Part shown: positions 7,805-15,924 of the stretch, one piece after another
How the letters are laid out: every line of letters starts with the position of its first letter
Numbering within the stretch: the stretch's first letter is position 1
Assembly: GCA_014650415.1 (NCBI GenBank)
Contig: BMUX01000009.1
Location: 1 to 64,000 of the forward strand
Direction of reading: 5' to 3'
DNA: 64,000 bases
From: Streptomyces spiroverticillatus
Lineage (GTDB): Bacteria; Actinomycetota; Actinomycetes; Streptomycetales; Streptomycetaceae
Program-made: the position numbers and the translations under genes
Notes under the pieces: model-generated
What the model was told of the DNA's origin: nothing
Databases searched by the model: none
What the model saw: only the letters and a program-made list of their open reading frames with translations

Positions 7805-10546
7805 CTACAGCAGCCCGTCCCACATCTGCTCCAGCAGCACCGACCACCAGCTCTCCGGCGACGCCAGCGCCGCCGGGTCCAGCGCCGCGAGCTGCGCCTG
7901 GAAGTCGACGGTCCAGCGGCCCGCCTGCTCGGGGTTGAGCCCGAACCGCAGCCGCCACATCCGTCCCAGCAGAGCCAGCGACCGTACGAACTCGGGCAGA
8001 CCGGTGTTCACGAACTGCGGCGGCACCGGCGCCCCGCCCGGACCCGCCTCGACCGGTACCGCCACGATGTTCGCCGTGCCGTACTGCACACAGATCGCAC
8101 GCCCGAAGTCCGAGCCCATGACCAGGTACGAACCCGCGTCCGACGCGGGCTGCACCCCGCGCTGCTGCGCCAGCTCGGCCAGCGTCGGCACCGGCTGGCC
8201 CGGCACCGCCTGCGCCCAGAAGAACGGCCCGAAGTCGACCGGCAGACCGGCCCACATCAGCGTCACCGCCACGGCCTCCGGCACGCCCTGGCGCGAGACC
8301 GCGTTCTGGTCGTACCGGAAGATCGCCTGCGGACCGAACGCCGAGACCAGCTCGTGCGCCACACCCTCCGGCATGGCAGGGGGGATCTGCGGCAGCTGGC
8401 TCGGGTGCGGCAGCGGCGCCCGCACGGGAGCGGGCCGCGCCGGACCGTCGGCGACCTGGTGCAGCTCGCCCTGGTGGGTGAGCAGGTGCCGCATGCCCTG
8501 CTGGCGCGAGGTGTGGTCGGTGCCGTACGGAGCCACGCTCGTGATCCGCACCTGCGGCCAGGTCTCGCGGATCATCCGGGCGCAGTAGCCGCCGGGCAGC
8601 TCGCAGGACGCCAACTCGGTGTGCAGTTCGAGGACTTGCTGCGGCGGGACCTGCATCGCGCGCAGCTCGTGCAGCATCTGCCACTCCGGGTGCGGCGTGC
8701 CGGGCGCGCTGCGGCGGATGAGCTGCTGCTCGGAGCCGTCCTGGGCGCGGTAGCGCAGCACCGCCTGGTAGCCGGGGCCGACCGTGGGCAGCCCGGGCGG
8801 GGGCTGCTGCGGGTAGCCGTAGGCGGGCTGCGGCTGCTGCCCGGCGTGCGGGGGCGGCATGTTCGGCGGCGGCATGTTCGCGGGCGGCGGCGACATCTGC
8901 CCGTGCGGGGGCGGCATCGCACCGGGCGGACCGGGCGGCTGCGGAGCCCCGGGACCGCCGGGCGGCGGACCGGCGAGCATGGTGGCGGCGTGGTGCACAC
9001 CACCGCCGGGCGGCGGGGTCGCACCGGGCGGACCGGGCGGCTGGGGCGCACCCGGGGCCCCGGGCGGGCCCGGGGGCTGCACGTTCCCACCGCTGGACGG
9101 CGGACCCGAGAGCATCGTCGCCGCGTGGTGCACCCCGCCGCCGGGCGGCGGCGGGGTCGAGCCGGGGGGCCCGGGCGGACCCGGCGGCTGCGGGGCACCG
9201 GGACCGCCCTGCCCCGGGCCGGCCAGCATGGTCGCCGCATGGTGGACACCACCGCCGGGGGGCGGCGGGGTCGAACCGGGAGGCGCCGGCGGACCGGGCT
9301 GCTGCGGGGCGCCGGGACCGTCGCCGGAGCCCAGGTGCGGAACCATCGCAGTCGGTACGTAACCGCCTGCCGGAGCACCGGGCGCGCCCGGCCCCGAGGG
9401 TGGGGGCACCGCGCCGGGACGCGCGCCCGGGGTGCCGGGGGCGCCGGGCGGCGGAGGGGTCGTCGAAGCGCTGCCGCGCCGGGCACCGGGCGGCAGGGTG
9501 GCCTTGCTGGTCGCCGCGTCGGCGATGTCCTCGGCCCCGGCGGAGAGCCCGGGGCGGCCGGGAGAACCCGGGACACCGGGGGCCGCGGGCGGCTGCGCAC
9601 CGGAAGCACCAGGGGCACTGGGAGCGCTGGGAGCACCGGGAGCGCTGGCGGCACCAGGCCCCCCGGGAGCCCCCGGAGCTCCAGAACCGGAACCCGCTCC
9701 CGGCCCCGAAGCGGAATCCGCCCCCGGAAGCGGCTGCGGCGCCGACGGGTCGGGCAGCGCGGGCGCGACGGCGGTGCGGGGAAGCTGACTGCCGCCCTGG
9801 ATCAGCGAGGTCTTGGCCTCGGGTCCCACGCCGGGCGGCGGGGTGTCGTCGTCGTCCGCCCCGACGAGCGGGGGCGCGAACACGGTGGCCGGCAGCGGAA
9901 CACCGCCCGCGTCCGAGGAGTTGGTGTCCGTCCCGGCCCACGGGGTGGCCCCGGCGGGCGGCGGGGTGGGGGCGGGAGCGGCACCGGGCCCGGGAACACC
10001 GGCGGCACCGGCCCCGGGGGCCGGGCCCGACCCCGTACCGGAAGCCGACCCCGACCCCGTACCGGAACCAGACGCAGCCGAGGAACCGGACGCACCCGAA
10101 GAACCCTCCGAGCCGCCCCCCGACGTCCTGCGCCCCGCGAGGCCGACCTTGTCCGCCGCCTCCTGCAACCACTCGGGGGGCGTCAGCAGGAAGGAGGTCT
10201 GTTGCAGGTCGACGCGTTGCGGCGGAGCCTGAGCAGGTTCCTCCGGTTCGCCCGCCGGGCTTCCGTAGGCCTCCTCGTACCGCCTGATCACCTCGCCCAC
10301 CGGCATCTCCGGCCACAGCGTGGCCTCGCCGCTGTCGCGGGCGATGACCAGGCGCTGACGCCCTCCGTCGGAGACCGGACCGTTCTCCCGGTCCTCCGCC
10401 CACACCACGAAGCCGAGGTCGAACTCCCGCACCCGCACCTCACGGTGCTGGTACGCGGGCACGTCCCCGTTGACCCACTCGTCTGCGCGTTCCTGCGCCT
10501 GCGCGAAAGTCACCATCGGACCGTCACCCCCGTCGTACTCGTACAC
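7805..10546 (-). CDS. toxin-immunity fusion: YrhB-like N-terminus, Pro/Gly repeat linker, predicted nucleic-acid deaminase, SUKH-4
   Basis: This 913-residue protein has four parts. Residues 1-90 resemble a YrhB/Imm35-type small domain (VTFAQAQERADEWVNGDVP). Residues about 110-590 are a Pro/Gly-rich linker with three copies of a 40-45 residue unit containing GGGVHHAATML. About 590-720 is a deaminase-like domain with His619-Pro-Glu621 and Cys648-x6-Cys655 (CELPGGYC), the spacing expected for a zinc deaminase of the polymorphic-toxin superfamily (XOO_2897-like). The C-terminal 160 residues look like SUKH-4 (DAGSYLVMGSDFG...). The GTG at 10546 follows the upstream stop by 12 bp; the ATG at 10516 (MVTFAQ) is an equally good start. 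There is no signal peptide. It is co-transcribed with the WHH-SUKH gene. The target is unknown. Confidence 0.8.
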   Translation of the reverse strand: MYEYDGGDGPMVTFAQAQERADEWVNGDVPAYQHREVRVREFDLGFVVWAEDRENGPVSDGGRQRLVIARDSGEATLWPEMPVGEVIRRYEEAYGSPAGEPEEPAQAPPQRVDLQQTSFLLTPPEWLQEAADKVGLAGRRTSGGGSEGSSGASGSSAASGSGTGSGSASGTGSGPAPGAGAAGVPGPGAAPAPTPPPAGATPWAGTDTNSSDAGGVPLPATVFAPPLVGADDDDTPPPGVGPEAKTSLIQGGSQLPRTAVAPALPDPSAPQPLPGADSASGPGAGSGSGAPGAPGGPGAASAPGAPSAPSAPGASGAQPPAAPGVPGSPGRPGLSAGAEDIADAATSKATLPPGARRGSASTTPPPPGAPGTPGARPGAVPPPSGPGAPGAPAGGYVPTAMVPHLGSGDGPGAPQQPGPPAPPGSTPPPPGGGVHHAATMLAGPGQGGPGAPQPPGPPGPPGSTPPPPGGGVHHAATMLSGPPSSGGNVQPPGPPGAPGAPQPPGPPGATPPPGGGVHHAATMLAGPPPGGPGAPQPPGPPGAMPPPHGQMSPPPANMPPPNMPPPHAGQQPQPAYGYPQQPPPGLPTVGPGYQAVLRYRAQDGSEQQLIRRSAPGTPHPEWQMLHELRAMQVPPQQVLELHTELASCELPGGYCARMIRETWPQVRITSVAPYGTDHTSRQQGMRHLLTHQGELHQVADGPARPAPVRAPLPHPSQLPQIPPAMPEGVAHELVSAFGPQAIFRYDQNAVSRQGVPEAVAVTLMWAGLPVDFGPFFWAQAVPGQPVPTLAELAQQRGVQPASDAGSYLVMGSDFGRAICVQYGTANIVAVPVEAGPGGAPVPPQFVNTGLPEFVRSLALLGRMWRLRFGLNPEQAGRWTVDFQAQLAALDPAALASPESWWSVLLEQMWDGLL

Positions 10547-10558
10547 ATACCCGTCACG

Positions 10559-11542
10559 TCACACCTCGTCGGAGACGGGGACCGCGCGGGCGAAGCCGCC
10601 GTCCACCATCAGGTCCGCCACCGTCTGCAACTCCGGCGGGCTGCCCGCCAGCCGCTGCAGGAATTCGTCGAAGTCCTCGCCGCAGGGCAGCAGCAGCCGC
10701 TCCACCCGCTCCTGCACCGACCAGCCGTCCTGGTCGCGCGCGTCGTCGTACGCGCAGAACCACACCGAACCGGCACTCTCCCCGCGCACCTTCACGGCGA
10801 GGATCCCGCCCTGCACGAAGGTGACGCCGAGGTAGTCCTTGGTCAGGTGATCGCGCAGACACTTGTTGACGTACACCAGATCGTTGACGCCCGCCTCGTC
10901 GCGGACGGTGAAGAACGGCTGGTCGACCAGCAGCCCCAACTCCGCGTCCAGCGCCGCCCCGACGGGCGCGCAGCCGCCCGCCGCCTTCAGGAACGAGCGG
11001 TACGCACCGGGCAGCCGGTAGCCCAGGTCCTCCTCCACGCCCAGCACCTGCGACTCCGACACCGCGACCGTCCCCTTCGGCAGGCCGAAGTGCACGGGCC
11101 GGGTCTCCTGGAGTGGGCGGGTGCCGCGCTTGTCCTGGTCGACCTCCGTCGTCGCGAGCCCGCCGTGGTGGCGCAGCAGCGCCTTCACCTCGACCGGGAT
11201 CAGATGCATACGACGGGTGTGCGGTACGTGGTGCCAGGTCCAGCCGTGCGGGGTGGCGACCGGGTCGAGCGTCTCCCACAGCTCGTGGCCCTCGGCGTGC
11301 AGCGCGGCGTTGGCCGACACGTAGTCGGTCAGCCGCAGCTCGTCCACGCCGAAGCCCTCGGGGGGCTCGGCGATCTCGGCGGCGGCGCGCGCGTAGGGCG
11401 CGAAGTCCGGATAGCCGTCCCCGTCCACCCGCACACCCTGGGGGTGGCGGGCGGCCCGGACCGGGTCCGGGAAGTTCACGAGCTGCCCGGCGTAGGCCGC
11501 GTTCGGTGGCGCGGCCTCGTGCCCGAGCCGACCTGTCGTCAT
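10559..11542 (-). CDS. WHH-type HNH nuclease fused to a SUKH (SMI1/KNR4) immunity domain
   Basis: This 327-residue protein has an N-terminal nuclease-like domain with GYPDFAPYA (about 43-51) and the WHH signature at Trp103-His104-His105. MHLIP (112-116) and HHGG (125-128) follow in the order seen in WHH toxins of the HNH/EndoVII superfamily. The C-terminal half (about 160-310) is a SUKH/SMI1-KNR4 domain: VEEDLGYRLPGAYRSFLKAA and, later, FDEFLQRL. In classical polymorphic-toxin systems these are separate toxin and immunity genes; here they form one polypeptide with no secretion signal. It is the first gene of a two-gene leftward operon, divergent from a deaminase/SUKH-3 pair. Whether the nuclease is active is unknown; the histidines look intact. 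Confidence 0.82.
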   Translation of the reverse strand: MTTGRLGHEAAPPNAAYAGQLVNFPDPVRAARHPQGVRVDGDGYPDFAPYARAAAEIAEPPEGFGVDELRLTDYVSANAALHAEGHELWETLDPVATPHGWTWHHVPHTRRMHLIPVEVKALLRHHGGLATTEVDQDKRGTRPLQETRPVHFGLPKGTVAVSESQVLGVEEDLGYRLPGAYRSFLKAAGGCAPVGAALDAELGLLVDQPFFTVRDEAGVNDLVYVNKCLRDHLTKDYLGVTFVQGGILAVKVRGESAGSVWFCAYDDARDQDGWSVQERVERLLLPCGEDFDEFLQRLAGSPPELQTVADLMVDGGFARAVPVSDEV

Positions 11543-11654
11543 GGCTGTTGCCCCCTGCTGCGTCCGGCGGATTCACCACAGCCTATGCGGTGGTGCAACA
11601 GGGGGTCCTGCCCCTGCCGGGCTGCCACGACGCACGTACGAAGGGGTCGTGACC

Positions 11655-11668
11655 GGTGGTCGACCACC
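11655..11668. promoter_or_regulatory. 14-bp palindrome in the divergent toxin-immunity promoter region
   Basis: GGTGGTCGACCACC is a perfect palindrome about midway in the 294-bp gap between the WHH-SUKH and YwqJ-deaminase genes. It could be an operator shared by both directions; no DNA-binding regulator is encoded in the cluster itself. Confidence 0.35.
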
Positions 11669-11836
11669 CCTCCACGGGCCGTCACTCGCAGGCGTCCCGG
11701 CCCTCACTCGCGCACCGGAAGCGGGCGGCGTATCGGGGGGACTCGCCCGAAGCGGTGCCCCAGCTTCCCCACGACAGGGCACATTTGGCAGGCTGTCCCC
11801 GCAACTCGGGGGATTGCAGGGAGGGAACGCACCACC

Positions 11837-12520
11837 ATGCACACTGCACAAACAGGAAAACCGCCCACAATGCGGGCAACGGGGACAACAGAGGCGACAG
11901 GAGCCGCGGGCACACCAGCAAGCAGGACCGGAAGCACCACCACCGAAAGCTCCGCAGGGAACACCACCCACCCCACGCTCCACCTCTCGGGCGACCGCGA
12001 CGAGGCACCCGCTGCCTCCCCCGCGGACCGCCCCACCGGCGACCCCCGACTCAGCTGGAGCAGCACCGCCACCCAGGCCGCGCCGCCCACCCTGCGCCAC
12101 CGCCGCGACGGCATACTGCCCACCGTCGCCGCCGCCCTCTCGGTGCGCGGCGCGGACACACTCACCTGCACCGCGGGCAAGGGCGACCAACCGCCCGCGC
12201 TGCACCCCCTCGTCCAGGACTTCCTGGACACCCTCACCAGCAACCAGCGCACCCGCTCCACCGGCCGCTGCCCCGAAGCGATCCTGCTCTCCCGGCACAT
12301 CACGGCCGCCGAATCGGGCCGCTCCAAACGCGCCGCCCGCAAGCCGCTCACGGCCAACGAGGCGCGCCGCTCACTCAAGCACTCCAAGCTCACCGCACGC
12401 CGCATCCGCGAGGACGGCGACCCGCTGCACGGCAGTTACGCACCCCCCTGCCGCTCCTGCGCGCCGCTCCTCGCCCACTTCGGCGTACGTCCGGTGGACC
12501 CCACGGCCGAGAAGGGCTGA
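11837..12520 (+). CDS. YwqJ-type nucleic-acid deaminase (toxin-like)
   Basis: This 227-residue protein has a Thr/Ser-rich, probably disordered N-terminus (1-80) and a C-terminal deaminase domain. The zinc/catalytic pattern is Cys145-Pro-Glu147 (GRCPEAILLSRH) and Pro204-Cys205-x2-Cys208 (YAPPCRSCAPLL), which matches the CxE...PCxxC pattern of YwqJ-like deaminases in polymorphic toxins. No signal peptide or delivery module is present. GGAGGG lies about 11 nt before the ATG. The SUKH-3 gene follows after 10 bp and is probably its cognate immunity protein. A free-standing deaminase could edit host or phage nucleic acid or nucleotides; which one is not evident. Confidence 0.83.
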   Translation: MHTAQTGKPPTMRATGTTEATGAAGTPASRTGSTTTESSAGNTTHPTLHLSGDRDEAPAASPADRPTGDPRLSWSSTATQAAPPTLRHRRDGILPTVAAALSVRGADTLTCTAGKGDQPPALHPLVQDFLDTLTSNQRTRSTGRCPEAILLSRHITAAESGRSKRAARKPLTANEARRSLKHSKLTARRIREDGDPLHGSYAPPCRSCAPLLAHFGVRPVDPTAEKG

Positions 12521-12530
12521 CCCGCACCCC

Positions 12531-13061
12531 ATGCCCCCCACCACCCCCAACGGGCCCGCCCACCTCAACACCAGCACGACCCGCTTCCCGGTCGCCGTCG
12601 ACGCGGCACTGCGCGAAGCGGGCTGGCAGCCGGGCCGCTGGGACATAAAGCAGGCCGAACACTGGGCCGACACCCTGCGGGCCCACGAGTCCCCCGCAGG
12701 CCACCACCACAGCGTCTTCCCCGCGGCGGTCGAGGCCTGGGCCGAATTCGGCGGCCTGCACATCACACCCCCCGGGGCGGGCCGCCAGATCGCGCCCACC
12801 GCCGTCCACCTGGACCCGCTCCACGGGCTCCACCTGGCCCGCACCCTCGCGGACCTGGGCCGCGCCCTGGACACCCAGATCTGCCCGCTGGGCCAGGAAT
12901 CCACCCCGGCAGGCGACCCGCAGGCCACCCTGGCGATCGACGCGGAGGGCCGGGTCTACAGCCTGGACCACACGGGCGACTGGTTCCTGGGCCACACGGT
13001 CGACGCGGCCCTCGCCACCCTGATCACGGGCACACAGCCACCCCGCCTGACCACGGGCTGA
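12531..13061 (+). CDS. SUKH-3 family immunity protein
   Basis: This 176-residue cytoplasmic protein fits SUKH-3: an N-terminal helix-rich start (RFPVAVDAALREAGWQPGRW), WAEFGGLHI (about 64-72), a central acidic region and a C-terminal LAIDAEGRVYSLDHTGDWF segment. SUKH-3 proteins neutralise deaminase or nuclease toxins encoded next door. The ATG is 10 bp after the YwqJ-deaminase stop, so the two form one operon and a likely toxin-antitoxin-like pair. Confidence 0.83.
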   Translation: MPPTTPNGPAHLNTSTTRFPVAVDAALREAGWQPGRWDIKQAEHWADTLRAHESPAGHHHSVFPAAVEAWAEFGGLHITPPGAGRQIAPTAVHLDPLHGLHLARTLADLGRALDTQICPLGQESTPAGDPQATLAIDAEGRVYSLDHTGDWFLGHTVDAALATLITGTQPPRLTTG

Positions 13062-13084
13062 CCCGCCACGGGCGACGGGGACGC

Positions 13085-13275
13085 CTTCCCTTTCCGCCGA
13101 GCCCCCCTGGGCGGCGGGGCCTTTCCGCCGAGCCCCCTTGGGCGGCGGGGCCGCCCCCCGGGGGCGGAACGGGCGGGCAAGGGGGCGGCCCGCCCGACAC
13201 GGGCCCAGCCCCGTTCCGGCCCTCTCGCCACCGGCCCACCGGGGCACCCCCCGCCCAACCCCCGCACCGGACGCG
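13085..13275 (-). repeat. intergenic GC-rich repeat family 2, copy 2, with a local 31-bp duplication
   Basis: From 13130 onward this is the reverse complement of the block at 1038-1167. In addition the unit CTTTCCGCCGAGCCCCC plus TGGGCGGCGGGGC is present twice in tandem (about 13090-13120 and 13121-13151). The rest of the gap to 13321 holds no gene. Confidence 0.75.
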
Positions 13276-13321
13276 CGTCACCGCAAGAGCCAAGCCCACC
13301 CCGTACCGCCCCCAAAACCCC

Positions 13322-14632
13322 CTACACCGGCAACACCGCCGACACCCGAAACCCACCCGCCTCCGTACCCCCCGCCACAAACACACCCCCAAGCGCAGTC
13401 ACCCGCTCCCGCATCCCCACCAACCCATTCCCCCCGCTGGGCAGCCCGACCTCCACCGCCCCCGCATCCGAGACCCCGTTCTCCACCTGCATCGCGACCT
13501 CCCCCTCCCGATAGGCCAGCCGCACCCACGCCTTGGCCCCCGCCGCATGCTTGTGCACGTTCGTCAGGGCCTCCTGGACCACCCGGTACGCCGTCTGCTC
13601 GACCAGCGCCCCGCACTCCACCGGCTCACCGTCCACGGACAGCTCCACGACCATCCCCGCAGCCCGCGACTGCTCCACCAACATCTCCACATCGGCCAGA
13701 CACGGCCCGCCCTCCGCCGCCGCAGCCGCAGCCGCAGCAGCCGCCCCGACCGCCTCCAACGGCTTCGGCCCGGCAGCCGCCGCCTCCCGCACCACGGCCT
13801 CCCCCGACCGCAGCACCCCGAGCATCTCCCGCAACTCGGTCAACGCCTGCCGCCCCATGTCCCCCACCAACGCGGCGTTCTTCACCGCCTTCTGCGGATC
13901 CTTCAACGCCACCGCCTGCAACGCCGCCGCATGCACCACCATCAAGCTCACCCGATGCGCCACGACGTCATGCATCTCCCGCGCGATCCGGGTCCGCTCC
14001 TCCGTACGCGCCCACTCGGCCCGCTCCTCGGCCCGGTCCGCGAGCAGGGACAACTCCCGCTCCAGCGAATCGGCCCGCTCCCGCAAGCTCTCCATGAGCC
14101 GCCGCCTGGCACCTATGTACAGCCCGAGCAACACCGGCGGCGCGGCCATCCCGAGCGACAGCACGAACGCCATGATCGCCGTGGCCCCGGCCCCCGGGTT
14201 GAACTCCGCCGCGTCATCCCCCGCCAGCGTCCGCATCCGCACCCACGACGCCACCAGCGTCCCCACGAACGACATCGACGCCAGCAACGCAGTGATCCGA
14301 CGCGGCACCTCGGACGCCGCCAGGGTGTACAGCCCGATGATGCTCATCAGGAAACCCATCTCGGCCGGCGTCACCGCAATCGACACCAGCACCACAGCGA
14401 TCGGCCACCGCCGCCGCACCAGCAACGACGCCCCGACCACCACCCCCAACAGCACCCCGAGCACCATCGGCACACCGGTCTCGCCCGCGAACGAGACCCC
14501 CTCGACCGCGCACTCCGCCGCCGACACCGCAGCCAGCCCCGCATCGAGCACGACACTGCGCCGCCGCTCCCACCACCAGAACCGCGGACTGGTCAGGCCC
14601 ACGTCGCCCCGGATTTCCCCCGTAACGGTCAT
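13322..14632 (-). CDS. orphan sensor histidine kinase (HisKA_3/DesK-NarX type)
   Basis: This 436-residue membrane kinase starts MTVTGEIRGDVG. About five membrane helices lie in residues 30-180, then a short coiled coil, the HisKA_3 phosphoacceptor box (RIAREMHDVVAHRVSLMVVH), and a C-terminal ATPase domain with the N-box EALTNVHKHA and GGNGLVGMRERV. A run of ten alanines interrupts the linker between the dimerisation and ATPase domains. No response regulator is adjacent on either side, so the partner must be encoded elsewhere. The ATG at 14632 has no clear Shine-Dalgarno sequence, and leaderless translation is possible. The signal is unknown. Confidence 0.88.
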   Translation of the reverse strand: MTVTGEIRGDVGLTSPRFWWWERRRSVVLDAGLAAVSAAECAVEGVSFAGETGVPMVLGVLLGVVVGASLLVRRRWPIAVVLVSIAVTPAEMGFLMSIIGLYTLAASEVPRRITALLASMSFVGTLVASWVRMRTLAGDDAAEFNPGAGATAIMAFVLSLGMAAPPVLLGLYIGARRRLMESLRERADSLERELSLLADRAEERAEWARTEERTRIAREMHDVVAHRVSLMVVHAAALQAVALKDPQKAVKNAALVGDMGRQALTELREMLGVLRSGEAVVREAAAAGPKPLEAVGAAAAAAAAAAEGGPCLADVEMLVEQSRAAGMVVELSVDGEPVECGALVEQTAYRVVQEALTNVHKHAAGAKAWVRLAYREGEVAMQVENGVSDAGAVEVGLPSGGNGLVGMRERVTALGGVFVAGGTEAGGFRVSAVLPV

Positions 14633-14799
14633 ACGAACCAGCCTACGGGCGACCCCCGCCCCATTTCCTGCGACTTCCCCAGCCCCCGCCGCAGCACGGA
14701 AGAGATCACACCGCCACCGTTTCGGCCACAGTCCACCCGAATCCCTGAATCGCCCGCATTTTCGGCACACGCGTCCGCTTGGCGAACAAAGCTGCCCGC

Positions 14800-15660
14800 A
14801 TGACGACCACCCCGCACTCGAAGTACGCGGACTTCGAAGCCCTCCGCGAGCAGGCCGTCGCGCTGCGCCGCGAGGGGCTCAGCCTCAGCCAGATTCGTGA
14901 CCGCCTGGAGGTCTACAACAACGACGTGCTCACCCAGCTCGTCAAGGGTGAACCCGCCCCCGAGTGGACGAAGCGTCCCAGGGCCAAGGACGAGCTGCGC
15001 GAAAGGGCACGCGAGCTGCGGCTCAGAGGGATGACGTACAACCAGATCCAGACCGAACTGGGGTGCTCCAAAAGCTCGGTCTCCCTCTGGGTACGGGACC
15101 TCCCTCAACCCGATACAGAGACTTCCACCGACCGGGCAAAGCGTGCTGCCAGAACACGCTGGGACCGCGAACGCCCTCTCCGCGAGGCCGAACGCCAGCG
15201 GACCAAGCAGGATGCAGCGCAGGAGTTCGACCCGCTCAGCGAGCAGACGCTACTCGCCACAGGTGTAGCCCTCTACTGGGCCGAGGGAACAAAGGACAAA
15301 CCCCATGCACGACGGGAGCTCGTCGAGTTCATCAACAGCGCCCCCGACGTCATCCGCCTCTTCCTGCGTTGGCTGACCCTGGTGGGTGTTGAACCCGACC
15401 GCCTCCGCTGTCGGGTCTCCATCCACGAGACGGCCGACCTATCGGCCGCCGAGGACTTCTGGGCCGAGCTTGTCGGCATTCCGCGCGCATCATTCGGCAA
15501 GCCCGTGATCAAGAAGCACAACCCAAAGACCGTCCGCAAGAACACCGGAGCCGCCTACCGAGGCCGCCTGGTCATCCGCGTGACCAAAAGTGCGGAGCTA
15601 TACCGTCGCATTGAGGGCTGGTGGTGCGGCATAGTGTTGGGGTCGCAGCCCACAGCCTGA
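14800..15660 (+). CDS. HTH protein with LAGLIDADG-like motif, function unknown
   Basis: This 286-residue protein has two HTH-like segments in its first 100 residues (GLSLSQIRDRLEVYNNDVLT and RGMTYNQIQTELGCSKSSVS), a charged linker, and a second domain beginning LLATGVALYWAEGTK (about 151-165). That segment resembles the P1 helix of LAGLIDADG proteins, and the domain continues with alternating strand/helix sequence ending RVTKSAELYRRIEGWW. Only one such motif is visible, so it would act as a dimer if it is a nuclease. The ATG at 14800 is chosen over a start 21 nt upstream, which lacks support. It lies 27 bp before a tRNA-Gln gene, and its A/T-ending codons are more frequent than in its neighbours. 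It may be a former mobile or homing gene, or a regulator. Confidence 0.6.
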   Translation: MTTTPHSKYADFEALREQAVALRREGLSLSQIRDRLEVYNNDVLTQLVKGEPAPEWTKRPRAKDELRERARELRLRGMTYNQIQTELGCSKSSVSLWVRDLPQPDTETSTDRAKRAARTRWDRERPLREAERQRTKQDAAQEFDPLSEQTLLATGVALYWAEGTKDKPHARRELVEFINSAPDVIRLFLRWLTLVGVEPDRLRCRVSIHETADLSAAEDFWAELVGIPRASFGKPVIKKHNPKTVRKNTGAAYRGRLVIRVTKSAELYRRIEGWWCGIVLGSQPTA

Positions 15661-15687
15661 CGCAATGTCCGGTTTGGGTCACTATGG

Positions 15688-15759
15688 TCCCCCATGGTGT
15701 AATTGGCAGCACTGTGGCTTTTGGTGCCATCTGTCCGGGTTCAAGTCCTGGTGGGGGAG
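15688..15759 (+). tRNA. tRNA-Gln (anticodon UUG)
   Basis: A 72-nt cloverleaf: acceptor stem TCCCCCA/TGGGGGA, a D-arm with AATTGGCAGC, an anticodon stem GTGGC/GCCAT enclosing TTTTGGT (anticodon TTG), and a T-loop GGGTTCAAGTCC. The discriminator base is G and CCA is not encoded. It lies between the HTH/LAGLIDADG-like gene and glmU. Confidence 0.95.
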
Positions 15760-15924
15760 CTGTCGCATTTGTCGGGTCCCGACCTCACCAGGTCGGGACC
15801 CGCCCTCGTTTCCCCCTCGTAACCCCCCGGTATCCTGCGAAGGTCCACCCCGGAACCCCCGCGAGTCCCCGTACTCCCCGGAGCGTCCGCCGGAAGATCC
15901 CCGAAGTAGCCGAAGGGCACCACC

